DNA from: JAGWBD01 sp965220615
GTDB lineage: Bacteria > Chloroflexota > Anaerolineae > Aggregatilineales > Phototrophicaceae
DNA length: 64,000 nucleotides
Assembly (NCBI GenBank): GCA_965220615.1
Contig: CBDCQL010000002.1
Coordinates: 744,001-808,000, forward strand
Direction: 5' to 3'
The position numbers were made by a program, and so were the translations under genes. This document shows positions 49,816-57,584 of this stretch, in pieces; position 1 is the first letter of the stretch; every line of letters begins with the position of its first letter. The notes under the pieces are model-generated. The model was not told the origin of the DNA, did no database searches, and saw only the letters and a list, made by a program, of their open reading frames with translations.

Positions 49816-50961
49816 GTGAATTACAACGAGCGACTGGAGCAGTTTGAACAGGACCTGGCTGAAGTGGCGGACCTGGCATTTCTGCCGATCTCCGCCGACC
49901 TGCAATACGTTACGGGCGTCCCGCGCGACCTGCCGACCTTCGGCTGGACGATGCATCCCGGCGCCTGGCTGGAGGGGCTTTGGCTCAGACCGGGCCGACC
50001 GGCGGTATTGGCCCTGCCGCGCATGACCGCCGAATTCGGCGGGTTGGGGTCGCAGCAGGGCTTGAACATTCGCGTCCTTGGCGACCACGATGATCCGGGA
50101 GTCATGGTTGCCGACATTCTCGATGGCCTGCAAGTGGGCTCGCAGCCGCGCATCGCCACGGGCGACCGCGCCCACGCCGAGACCCTGTTCGGTCTTCAGG
50201 CCCTGCGGCCTGGCGCCCATTTCCTCTCTGCGACGGAAATCCTGCGCAGTCAGCGGGTAATCAAGAGCGAGGAGGAAATTGACGTGATGCGCGCCGCCGG
50301 CGTCATCACCGAGGCGGCCTTCCGTGACGCCATTCCCAACTTTAAACATGGCATGACTGAACAGGAAATCATCAGCGAGGTGAATTTCCAGTTGCGCCGT
50401 CACGGTTCGCTGGGCGAATCCTTCACCAGTTCTCTCTACAGCTCCGGCCCCAACCACCCCCTGTTGATGGGGCAAAGGCTGGAAAGCATGAAAAGGCGTC
50501 TGGACCCGCCGGTCGCCCTGCAGTTTGATTTCGGCGCCATCCACGAAGGCTATTGCTATGACTACGGCCGCACGATCAGCTTTGGCCAACCCGATGACGA
50601 ACTGGTACGCATTCACGAACTCGTGATGGCTTCCCAGGCGGCGGGCATCGAGGCGCTGCAGGCCGGCGTGCACACCACAGCCCAGGCGGACGCGATCGCG
50701 CGCCAGGTCATTGAGGACGGCGGCTATGACGAGGAGTTTCGCCATCGCCTTGGGCACGCCATCGGCCTCGACGTGCATGAGCCGCCCTTCCTGACGGCCA
50801 GCGACCAGACCCTTTTGCAGGAAGGGATGCTGTTCACCATCGAACCCAGCATCATGCAGTTCAACACGTTCTCGGCGCGCGTGGAAGACGTCGTCGTGGC
50901 GCGGCCAGGAGGTGGCGAAAAGCTGACCGACGGTTATCAGGACCTCATTGTCATTGACTGA
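49816..50961 (+). CDS. M24-family metallopeptidase (Xaa-Pro dipeptidase/creatinase type)
   Basis: 381 aa, GTG at 49816 with GGGAGG five bases upstream. The N-terminal creatinase-like domain has LAFLPISADLQYVTG, and the pita-bread domain holds the dinuclear metal ligands: Asp in QFDFGAIHEG and YCYDYGRT, His in RLGHAIGLDVHEPPFL, Glu in FTIEPSI and ARVEDVVVA. It probably cleaves Xaa-Pro dipeptides or hydrolyses a related amide. No signal peptide. First gene of a five-gene set with RidA, two LLM enzymes and a TIGR04076 protein. Confidence 0.9.
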   Translation: MNYNERLEQFEQDLAEVADLAFLPISADLQYVTGVPRDLPTFGWTMHPGAWLEGLWLRPGRPAVLALPRMTAEFGGLGSQQGLNIRVLGDHDDPGVMVADILDGLQVGSQPRIATGDRAHAETLFGLQALRPGAHFLSATEILRSQRVIKSEEEIDVMRAAGVITEAAFRDAIPNFKHGMTEQEIISEVNFQLRRHGSLGESFTSSLYSSGPNHPLLMGQRLESMKRRLDPPVALQFDFGAIHEGYCYDYGRTISFGQPDDELVRIHELVMASQAAGIEALQAGVHTTAQADAIARQVIEDGGYDEEFRHRLGHAIGLDVHEPPFLTASDQTLLQEGMLFTIEPSIMQFNTFSARVEDVVVARPGGGEKLTDGYQDLIVID

Positions 50962-50983
50962 CCAGAAACATAAGGGAAGGATC

Positions 50984-51391
50984 GTGAAGAAACGACAAAA
51001 CATCCCTTCGGGCAGCATCTGGGAAAGCCGCGCAGGGTATTCCCGCGCCGTGCGATTCGGCGACATGGTCTACGTCTCGGGAACGACCGCCTCGGATGAG
51101 GAAGGTCGCGTTCATGGTTCGGACGCCCGCGAACAAAGCCTCTATATCTTTCGCAAAATTGAACGAGCCCTGTTGCAGGCGGGAGCCAGCCTGAAGGATG
51201 TCGTCAGGACCCGCATCTACGTTTCTGACCTCGCTCACTGGGAAGGCGCGGCCTACGCCCACAAGGAGATCTTTGGTGACATTCTGCCGGCCAATACGCT
51301 CATCGGCGGGATTCATTTCCCTGGCACCGGCTATCTGGTCGAAATTGAGGCGGACGCGATCATCGGCGCCGGCGCGGCTCAGGCGGAGTGA
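50984..51391 (+). CDS. RidA-family protein lacking the canonical catalytic arginine
   Basis: 135 aa, GTG at 50984 with GGGAAGG just upstream. SRAVRFGDMVYVSGTTASD, LKDVVRTRIYVSDLAHWEGAAYAH and GYLVEIEADAI give the chorismate-mutase-like RidA fold. The segment that reads PAR in archetypal RidA (imine-deaminase Arg) is PANTLIGG here, so this belongs to a subgroup without the proven enamine/imine deaminase residue. It lies 22 bases after the M24 gene; the next gene begins immediately after its stop. Confidence 0.87.
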   Translation: MKKRQNIPSGSIWESRAGYSRAVRFGDMVYVSGTTASDEEGRVHGSDAREQSLYIFRKIERALLQAGASLKDVVRTRIYVSDLAHWEGAAYAHKEIFGDILPANTLIGGIHFPGTGYLVEIEADAIIGAGAAQAE

Positions 51392-52399
51392 ATGCGCTTC
51401 AGCGTTCGCCTTAACAATGACCTGCCCATCGATGAGACGGTGACGCTGGCGGTCGCGGCGGAGCGAGCCGGTTTCGACCAGTTCTGGCTCAGCGATGACC
51501 TCTTTCAACGCAGCGCGACGGTGATGTTGGCCGCCATTGCTCGGGAAACGCAAGGAATCCAGATTGGCAGCGGCATCTTCAACCCCTACACCCTGCATCC
51601 GGCGCAAATGGCCATGGAAGCGGCGACGCTGGACGAACTGTCCGGAGGGCGCTTTTGTCTGGGCCTGGCTTCCGGGGCCGCCGAGTTCCTCAAATGGATA
51701 GGGATTGATCAGGATAAGCCGCTTACGGCGGTCGTCGAGACCATTGAGGTCTTGCGACAGCTGTTCGCCGGTGAACAGGCGCCGCTGGACGGGCAATTCC
51801 TGCAGTGGTCGGAGGCGGCCTGGCTGCGTTTCACGCCCTTGCGCAGGCAGATTCCCATTTACCTCGGCGCCATGAGTCCGCGCATGTTGCAGACCATCGG
51901 TTCTCACGCCGACGGCGGGTTACCCCTGCTCTTTCCTCCAGAGCATTTTTCTTGGGTTCTGCCGCAGATCCGGAAAGGCGCGGAACTGGCCGGGCGCGAC
52001 CTGGTCGATATCGACGTGGCCGCCTGCATCTGGTGTTCGGTTTCGGAGGACTCGCTGGCCGCTGAACATGCGCTGCGAGCCAAAATCGCGTTTTACGGTC
52101 ATGCCCTCAGCCCAACGATTCTGGAGCGCCTTGGCCTGACGCGCAGCGACTTCGATGACATCGAGCAGGCGGTTGTGGCGGAGAATGACCTGGCCTGCGG
52201 CAGCGCCCTGGTCACCGATGACATGCTCCGCATCGGTGTGGTCGGTACGCCGCGTCAGCTAATCCCGCGGCTGGAAGAACTGGTCAACGTGGGCGCGCGG
52301 CACCTCAGCTTCGGCCCGCCGCTGGGGCCGGAGCCTCTGAAGGCCATTGAACTGATCGGCCGCGAAGTCTTGCCCTGGTTCCGGGGAGGCAGGCAATGA
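51392..52399 (+). CDS. LLM-class flavin-dependent oxidoreductase (first copy)
   Basis: 335 aa, ATG directly after the RidA stop. Bacterial-luciferase-like TIM barrel: FSVRLNNDLPIDETVTLAVAAERAGFDQFWLSDDLF, then NPYTLHPAQMAMEAATLDELSGGRFCLGLASG near residue 80 and IPIYLGAMSPRMLQTIGSHADGGLPLLFPPEHF. The pattern (GRFCLGLASG) suits F420-dependent members such as methylene-H4MPT reductase-like proteins, but FMN use is also possible. Reaction unknown. Overlaps the next gene by 4 bases. Confidence 0.85.
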   Translation: MRFSVRLNNDLPIDETVTLAVAAERAGFDQFWLSDDLFQRSATVMLAAIARETQGIQIGSGIFNPYTLHPAQMAMEAATLDELSGGRFCLGLASGAAEFLKWIGIDQDKPLTAVVETIEVLRQLFAGEQAPLDGQFLQWSEAAWLRFTPLRRQIPIYLGAMSPRMLQTIGSHADGGLPLLFPPEHFSWVLPQIRKGAELAGRDLVDIDVAACIWCSVSEDSLAAEHALRAKIAFYGHALSPTILERLGLTRSDFDDIEQAVVAENDLACGSALVTDDMLRIGVVGTPRQLIPRLEELVNVGARHLSFGPPLGPEPLKAIELIGREVLPWFRGGRQ

Positions 52400-52713
52400 G
52401 CCGCGAATTCCACTTGTATGACCTGCGCGTGACCGTGGTTGAAATCGAGGGCGAATCGGTCTGTGGCATGCAGGTGGGCGACTACTTTGAGTTGACTGAA
52501 AGCAGCCGCCTGCGTATCCCGCCCGGCAAGCACTTCTGCATCTATGCGCTCGTTTCCGTCGTTCCCTTTCTGGCAGCCAAACAGCGCGAACTGGACGGCA
52601 ATGACTGGCTTGCCCAGGATTCCCACTTCATGTGCCCGGACCCCGAGGAACGCCTCATCATGCGCATGGAACGCCGTCGCCGACGTACGCTGGACAGTGA
52701 CGAACTGACATGA
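52396..52713 (+). CDS. TIGR04076-family small protein
   Basis: 105 aa. LRVTVVEIEGESVCGMQVGDYFELTESSRLRIP, then CIYALVSVVPFLAAKQREL and FMCPDPEERLIMRMER: this order (VVEI, GDxFE, a Leu-rich helix, CPDP) is characteristic of TIGR04076, whose function is not established. The first half usually has two Cys; here only the Cys in SVCGM and the one in CPDP stand in the expected places. It is squeezed between two LLM genes with ATGA overlaps on both sides, which argues for a functional link. Confidence 0.8.
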   Translation: MSREFHLYDLRVTVVEIEGESVCGMQVGDYFELTESSRLRIPPGKHFCIYALVSVVPFLAAKQRELDGNDWLAQDSHFMCPDPEERLIMRMERRRRRTLDSDELT

Positions 52714-53714
52714 GACAGGTTGCCCTTGGCATTCAAACCGACAAGACGCCGGCGGAATACGTCGCGCTGGCGGGTCTCATCGACCGCTATCAGGTAGACG
52801 TGGTGCATGTCTATTGCGATCTGCCTTTCACACCTTCGTATCTGCCGATGGCGCTGATGGCGCCGCATCTGCGCCGGGCGCGTCTGGGCCCGGCGGGCGT
52901 GTCGCTGGCGCGCATGGCGCCGGTGGATATCGCGGCTGACACGGCCCTCGTGGCGCAACTGGCGCGCGGCGGGGTCAGCGTGGGTCTGGTGCGTGGCGGC
53001 TGGCTGGGTGATTATGGCATCAGGGAACCCGATCGTCCCCTCCAGGCGATCCGTGAGGGCGTGGCGGTCATTCGCTACATGCTTGCGGGAGAAACTGGCG
53101 GCCTGGAAGGCGACATCTATCCTCTGGCCGAACATGCGTTCTCTCCCTGGGCGCTGCCGCTGGGGACGCATGTCCCGATCCTGATCGGCAGCTGGGGCCC
53201 ACGGCTTTGTGCCCTGGCGGGAGAAATCGCCGACGAAGTCAAGATCGGTGGCAGCACCAATCCGGCGATGTTGTCCCTGGCCCGGCATTGGGTGAGTCAG
53301 GGCGAGCGCCGGGCCGGGCGCGAAACGGGCAGCGTGGCGCTGGCGATCGGCGCAGTCTGCGTCGCCGACGAAGACCGGGAACTGGCGCGCGCTGCAGCGC
53401 GCCGCGGCGTGGCCATGTATCTGCCCATCGTTTCCAGACTCGATCCGACAGTGGAGGTCGAACCGGAGCTCATCGCCACCTTGCAGCGGCACTTCGAGCA
53501 GCGCGATGAAGAGGGGGCCGCACGATTGATTTCGGATGACCTGCTGGACCGCTTCGCCTTTTCCGGCGACGCCAATGATCTCATTCGTCAGGGCGAAGCG
53601 TTGTACGCTGCGGGGGCGGCAAGGGTGGAGTTCGGCACGCCCCACGGCGTCGACCCGGCGCGCGGTATCCGGCTCATCGGCGAGCAGGTGATACCCGCTC
53701 TGAAGGGGATCTGA
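52710..53714 (+). CDS. LLM-class flavin-dependent oxidoreductase (second copy)
   Basis: 334 aa, luciferase-like barrel: LGIQTDKTPAEYVALAGLIDRYQVDVVHVYCDLPF, ALVAQLARGGVSVGLVRGGWL near residue 80, VPILIGSWGPRLCALAGEIADEVKIGGSTNPAML near residue 155. It differs clearly from the first copy (divergent paralogue, not a recent duplicate). Again compatible with F420 or FMN. The C-terminal ARVEFGTPHGVDPARGIRLIGEQVIPAL parallels HLSFGPPLGPEPLKAIELIGREVLPWF-like end of the first copy, showing common ancestry. Confidence 0.85.
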   Translation: MRQVALGIQTDKTPAEYVALAGLIDRYQVDVVHVYCDLPFTPSYLPMALMAPHLRRARLGPAGVSLARMAPVDIAADTALVAQLARGGVSVGLVRGGWLGDYGIREPDRPLQAIREGVAVIRYMLAGETGGLEGDIYPLAEHAFSPWALPLGTHVPILIGSWGPRLCALAGEIADEVKIGGSTNPAMLSLARHWVSQGERRAGRETGSVALAIGAVCVADEDRELARAAARRGVAMYLPIVSRLDPTVEVEPELIATLQRHFEQRDEEGAARLISDDLLDRFAFSGDANDLIRQGEALYAAGAARVEFGTPHGVDPARGIRLIGEQVIPALKGI

Positions 53715-53720
53715 AGCGAC

Positions 53721-54674
53721 TCAGAACCCGTCGTCGACCAACTTCTGCAGGGCATCGGAGCTGTTTAGCGCGAGACCCGGAGTCTTGCGGTCGATGCGGC
53801 GCAGCAGGCCGGTGAGCACGTTGCCAGGGCCGATTTCAATGAAGCGCGCGGCGCCGTCCCTGATCATGTTCTGCACGGATTCGCGCCAGCGCACCCCTGC
53901 CGTAAGTTGGCCTTCCAGTTCGCCGCGATTGGCGTCCACGGTAAGGAGCGGTGAAGCGCCCAGGTTGCCGTAGACCGGGACGGCCGGACCCTGCATTTCA
54001 GCGGCCCGCACAAAGCTGGCGAATTCGTCATTGACCGGAGCCATCAGCGGCGAATGCGCGGCGATGCTGATCGGCAATCTCGCGCTACGGCGGGCGCGAA
54101 TGCCAGGCGCAAGTTCAAGCGCGACGGCCAGGGTCGCCTCGTCGCCCGAAATCACGGTCTGGCCCGGGCAGTTGTCGTTGGCGACGACCAGGACTCCGCC
54201 CGTAGTCGTCCGCGCCTGTTCAACCAGAGCCTGCACGGCGTCGATGTCCGGGCCCAGCAGGGCGGTCATACCTCCGGGCGCTCGGCTGTCCGCTTCGTCC
54301 ATCAGGCGACCGCGCTCCTTGGCGAGCGTCAGTCCCTCTGCGAAGCTCAAAACTCCGGCGGCGACCAGCGCCGTGATCTGGCCGAAACTGTGGCCGGCAA
54401 CCATCGCGGGCTGCGCGCTGGGCAGGGCGTGTTGCAGGGCGCGCAGGGTGGCGATGCTGGTGACATAAATGGCTGGTTGTGTGTTGCGGGTCTGATTGAG
54501 GACTTCGGCGGGGCCGTCGAAGCAAAGCTCGCTCAGGGCGTAGCCGGCCACTTCGTCCGCTTCAGCGTAGACATCCCTGGCGACCGGGAATGCGGCAGCA
54601 ACATCCCGGCCCATGCCCACCAGTTGCGACCCCTGACCGGGGAAGACGAAAGCGGTTTTGGACTGGCTGTTCAC
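53721..54674 (-). CDS. fabD: Malonyl-CoA:ACP transacylase
   Basis: 317 aa, GTG start with GAGG seven bases upstream. FVFPGQGSQLVGMGRD supplies the oxyanion Gln; the nucleophile motif reads AGHSFGQITALVAAG (commonly GHSLGE), so the usual Glu is Gln. The malonyl-carboxylate Arg is in LAKERGRLMDEAD, the catalytic His in IAAHSPLMAPV and IEIGPGNVLTGLLRR closes it. It loads malonate on ACP for fatty-acid synthesis. It follows rpmF by 24 bases; the usual plsX/fabH are not between them. Confidence 0.92.
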   Translation of the reverse strand: MNSQSKTAFVFPGQGSQLVGMGRDVAAAFPVARDVYAEADEVAGYALSELCFDGPAEVLNQTRNTQPAIYVTSIATLRALQHALPSAQPAMVAGHSFGQITALVAAGVLSFAEGLTLAKERGRLMDEADSRAPGGMTALLGPDIDAVQALVEQARTTTGGVLVVANDNCPGQTVISGDEATLAVALELAPGIRARRSARLPISIAAHSPLMAPVNDEFASFVRAAEMQGPAVPVYGNLGASPLLTVDANRGELEGQLTAGVRWRESVQNMIRDGAARFIEIGPGNVLTGLLRRIDRKTPGLALNSSDALQKLVDDGF

Positions 54675-54698
54675 GGAAGGGCCTCGAACTGCGAGTCG

Positions 54699-54884
54699 CT
54701 AGTCCGTGTCCACCTCGATGACTTGCTCACCCCTGTAGCTGCCGCAAGCCGGGCAGACGTGGTGAGCGATGTGGTATGCACCGCAACTCTCGCACACAAC
54801 GAGGTGATTGAGCGTCAAGGCGTGATGTGAACGACGTTTGTTGCGTCGTGTACGGGAAATCTTGCGTTTGGGAAGCGGCCCCAC
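54699..54884 (-). CDS. rpmF: Ribosomal protein bL32
   Basis: 61 aa, GTG at 54884 with AGGAG seven bases upstream. LPKRKISRTRRNKRRSHHAL is the basic N-terminal rRNA-binding part. CESCGAYHIAHHVCPACG is the zinc-binding C+ form. Found at the head of the fatty-acid operon in many bacteria, as here with fabD, which couples ribosome and membrane synthesis. Confidence 0.95.
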   Translation of the reverse strand: MGPLPKRKISRTRRNKRRSHHALTLNHLVVCESCGAYHIAHHVCPACGSYRGEQVIEVDTD

Positions 54885-54902
54885 GTTCCTGCTCCTGAAT
54901 TC

Positions 54903-54920
54903 CATTCCGGGACCGGAATG
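54903..54920. promoter_or_regulatory. 18-bp inverted repeat at the start of the rpmF-fabD transcript
   Basis: CATTCCGG-GA-CCGGAATG: perfect 8-bp arms with 2-bp spacer, 19 bases upstream of the rpmF start codon and just downstream of the predicted transcription start (about 54927). It may be a repressor site for lipid-linked control, or a 5' hairpin in the message. It does not match the FapR consensus I know. Confidence 0.55.
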
Positions 54921-54933
54921 TCCGGCCCGCGGC

Positions 54934-54963
54934 AGTATAGGGGTGGGCAGGCGGCACTGTCAA
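54934..54963 (-). promoter_or_regulatory. Promoter of rpmF-fabD
   Basis: Minus strand: TTGACA (54958-54963, 6/6), 18-base spacer, TATACT (54934-54939, 5/6). This is the closest match to sigma-70 consensus seen in the window, as expected for a ribosomal protein gene. Confidence 0.75.
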
Positions 54964-55258
54964 GTGGCGACGCCAGGGTCCTGCGGGATTGCCCGGTGAA
55001 GCACCAGGGCCTGGCTGGAGTGCTGTGACGAGCCCCACCGTTTTTTGCACTTTGCTCAATTCCCGTTATTCTCCTGGACACATCTAGTGTTGTTGGTCGG
55101 GACAGACTGTGCTTGGCTTTCGGGTCAGAAGCTGCAGTTGGAAAGGTCGCTTAAGCCAGCAAGAGAAGGGTTTACGGCAAGATGCATCCGGGCAGGCTGG
55201 CCCCCTGCCCAGGCATGATGTTGATCTTAGAGTTGGTACGTTGGTACAGGAGGCAGAA
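54964..55258. other. Non-coding gap between rpmF promoter and sugar-binding protein gene
   Basis: No convincing gene. It holds a T6 tract near 55041, TTGCAC-16-TATTCT as a weak plus-strand promoter (about 55045-55073), and GGGCAG/CTGCCC arms (near 55192-55212) that could form a hairpin in the leader of the sugar-binding protein gene. In-frame codons upstream of 55259 are open but without a start site and are not counted as coding. Confidence 0.5.
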
Positions 55259-56572
55259 ATGAACCACAAACTTTCGCGCAGGAACTTTCTTAAGACCACC
55301 GGTCTGGCTGGAACCGGACTGGCGATGGGTGGCCTGGGCATAAGCCCGGCTCTCGCCCAAAGCAGCGAGGTGGTGACCATTCCAACCTGGTGGGGGCCGC
55401 ACGAACTCGAGGGCGCGCAGGCATTCATGGATGCCAGATTCCCGCCTGACGGTGGGGGCATCACCGTGCAGTACGATTACATCGGCTCGGACTTTTTCAG
55501 CAAGGTCTTCACCAGCCTGGTCGGTGACGATCCCTACGATGTGATCACCTTCAACGCCTACCATACGCCGATCATGCTGGACCGTAACGTCATTGACCCC
55601 ATCGACGACCTTGTCGAACGTGACGGTTTCGACCTGAGTGACTTTGACGACGCGGCGCTTGCCGAGTGGACCTACGACGGCAAGCTCTATGGCATGACCA
55701 ACGATCGGGGCGCTTTCCACTGCTACTTCAACGTTGACCTCTTTGAGGAAGCCGGCATCACGCCCCCGGCCTCCACCGACGAGTGGACCTGGGATGACCT
55801 GCGCGAGTGGGCCAAGGCGCTGACCAAATACGATGGCGACCAGGTCGTGCAATATGGCTATGGCTCCGGATCGGACTGGGCCTACGATCTTTTGCCCGGC
55901 CTTGCCGGTCAGATGGCCTTCAACGATGACGTGACGGCATCGCTGCTGGACAATCCAGAAACCATCGCCCTTCTGGACCTCTACCAGAAGATGATGCATG
56001 AGGACGGCTCGACGGTGGCGCCAGGCTCCCTGCAAACGGGCGCCAACGAGCTTTTCCTGGCCGGGCAACTGGGCATCCTGCTGGATGGCACCTGGCAGGC
56101 GGGCTACTTCCGTTACAGGAGTAGCGACATCAACTTCACCTGGGACGTTGGTCTGCCGCCGCGCGTGGCCGGTTCGGAGAATTACTACATCCCCAATTTC
56201 ACCGGTGGCTGGGTGATCCCCAAGACGGCGCCGGACAGGGACGCCAGCTGGGAGGTCATGAAGGCCTATGCCTCCCCCGAATTCGCCACTGACGTCATGT
56301 TTGTGTCGCTTTCGTCCCCGCCCGTGCGCAAGAGTGCGCTCGAACAGGCGGGCTTCGACCAGTGGCCGGACAACCAGCCGCAGGGCATGACGCGGGAGTT
56401 CATGAGTGCCTTGCTGGGCAACGGCATTTCCCGCCAGGAGATCGGCCATCTGTTCAGCAGTGAGGTGAACGCCGCGCTGGCCAAGATCGCTCTCGTTTAC
56501 TCGAACGAAGGCAGCGCTGAAGATGTTCTGACTGAAGTTTCTGCCGAGTTGACTGCTGCGCTTGGTGGCTAA
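55259..56572 (+). CDS. Sugar ABC transporter solute-binding protein (family 1), Tat-type signal
   Basis: 437 aa, ATG at 55259 with AGGAGG five bases upstream. Twin-arginine-like signal KLSRRNFLKTTGLAGTGLAMGGLG with cleavage near ALAQ. Mature part: VVTIPTWWGPHELEGAQAFMDARF, FTSLVGDDPYDVITFNAYHTPIMLDRNVIDPIDDL, MTNDRGAFHCYFNVDLFEEAGI, GTWQAGYFRYR and WVIPKTAPDRDASWEVMKAYASPEFA are the usual order of family-1 sugar binders. Sugar unknown. It heads an operon with two permeases; the MsmX/MalK-type ATPase is not here. Confidence 0.92.
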   Translation: MNHKLSRRNFLKTTGLAGTGLAMGGLGISPALAQSSEVVTIPTWWGPHELEGAQAFMDARFPPDGGGITVQYDYIGSDFFSKVFTSLVGDDPYDVITFNAYHTPIMLDRNVIDPIDDLVERDGFDLSDFDDAALAEWTYDGKLYGMTNDRGAFHCYFNVDLFEEAGITPPASTDEWTWDDLREWAKALTKYDGDQVVQYGYGSGSDWAYDLLPGLAGQMAFNDDVTASLLDNPETIALLDLYQKMMHEDGSTVAPGSLQTGANELFLAGQLGILLDGTWQAGYFRYRSSDINFTWDVGLPPRVAGSENYYIPNFTGGWVIPKTAPDRDASWEVMKAYASPEFATDVMFVSLSSPPVRKSALEQAGFDQWPDNQPQGMTREFMSALLGNGISRQEIGHLFSSEVNAALAKIALVYSNEGSAEDVLTEVSAELTAALGG

Positions 56573-56589
56573 ACGCGATTAGCTGCAAG

Positions 56590-56627
56590 GACCTCCGTGC
56601 TCGTCCGGCAGGGCGGGCACGGAGGTC
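56590..56627 (+). other. Strong intercistronic hairpin between SBP and permease genes
   Basis: GACCTCCGTGC (56590-56600) and GCACGGAGGTC (56617-56627) form a perfect 11-bp stem with a 16-base loop, 17 bases after the SBP stop and 21 before the permease start. There is no U-run. It parallels the malE-malF type structures that protect SBP mRNA. Confidence 0.7.
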
Positions 56628-56648
56628 GGCTGGCGCGCGGAGGACGGT

Positions 56649-57584
56649 ATGGCAAGCAGGGCCGCGAAAGGCGGCGGAGGGTTGGTAGCCAGGGTAAGGG
56701 CCCGGATACCCGAAACCACCCGCCGTGACAACATCGCGGGCTGGCTGTTTATTGCGCCGGTCCTGTTATGGATCACGGTATTTACGGCCTACCCGCTGCT
56801 TTCCTCCCTTTTTCTTAGTTTTCGTGAATGGGACCCGCTTTTTACTGACAAATACGTCGGCCTCGCCAATTACGCCGAGTTGATGGAAGACAGGATCTTC
56901 CTCCTGGCCTACCGCAACGCTTTGGTTTACGCCGCCATCACCATCCCGCTCGGTCTGGTCTGGGGAATGTCCGTGGCCCTGGCCGTGCAGCACATCCGCG
57001 GACGCGCCTTCTTTCGCGCCCTGTATTTTTTGCCCACAGTCACGTCCAGCGTGGCCATCGCCATCGTCTGGAGCTTTGCCTACAACCAGGACTACGGTCT
57101 GGTCAACAGCCTGCTACGCTACGTAGGGGTGCAAGGACCGAACTGGCTGGGTCACACCCAGTGGGCGCTTCTTTCAGTTTCGCTCGTGGTGGTCTGGGCC
57201 GGTACCGGTTTCTGGATGATTGTGTTTCTGGCCGGACTGCTGGATATTCCGCCGGAGTACTACGACGCCGCCAAAGTGGACGGCGCCACAGGCTGGCAAA
57301 GCCTCTGGCGCATCACCCTGCCGCTGATGTCGCCGACCATCTTTTATTACATCACCAACGCCCTCATCACGGTCTGGATACAGTTTGAAATCCCCTTCGT
57401 GATGACCGGCGGCGGCCCGGCCAACGCCACGCTCATGCCGGCATTGCTCCTGTATGATGAGGCTTGGGAGCGATTTAAGATGGGCTACGCCTCGGCCATG
57501 GCCTGGGTGATGGCCCTCATCATTTTCATCATTACCGCCCTGCACTTTAGTCTGTCACGGCGTTGGGTGAACTATGACCGCTGA
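56649..57584 (+). CDS. Sugar ABC transporter permease (MalF-like)
   Basis: 311 aa. About six membrane helices, the first GWLFIAPVLLWITVFTAYPLLSSLFLSF with FREWDPLFTDKYVGLANYAELM after it, a family hallmark. The ATPase-contacting EAA loop is YYDAAKVDGATGWQSLWRITLPLMSPTI near residue 205. It overlaps the next permease by 11 bases. Confidence 0.92.
   Translation: MASRAAKGGGGLVARVRARIPETTRRDNIAGWLFIAPVLLWITVFTAYPLLSSLFLSFREWDPLFTDKYVGLANYAELMEDRIFLLAYRNALVYAAITIPLGLVWGMSVALAVQHIRGRAFFRALYFLPTVTSSVAIAIVWSFAYNQDYGLVNSLLRYVGVQGPNWLGHTQWALLSVSLVVVWAGTGFWMIVFLAGLLDIPPEYYDAAKVDGATGWQSLWRITLPLMSPTIFYYITNALITVWIQFEIPFVMTGGGPANATLMPALLLYDEAWERFKMGYASAMAWVMALIIFIITALHFSLSRRWVNYDR

Noticed and set aside
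49780..51066. Minus-strand frame of 428 codons opposite the M24 peptidase
   Set aside because: Antisense shadow; the M24 metal ligands are intact on the plus strand.
51392..53714. The two LLM genes as a recent tandem duplication
   Set aside because: Only the fold-level pattern and the C-terminal ending are similar; the sequences are widely diverged and separated by an unrelated gene.
54906..55258. Possible small RNA or tRNA gene in the largest gap
   Set aside because: No cloverleaf, no TTCGA/T-arm pattern and no extended conserved-looking helix; only a short GGGCAG/CTGCCC hairpin.
55172..56449. Minus-strand frame of 425 codons across the sugar-binding protein gene
   Set aside because: No motif, no ribosome-binding site; the plus strand encodes a complete Tat-signal SBP.
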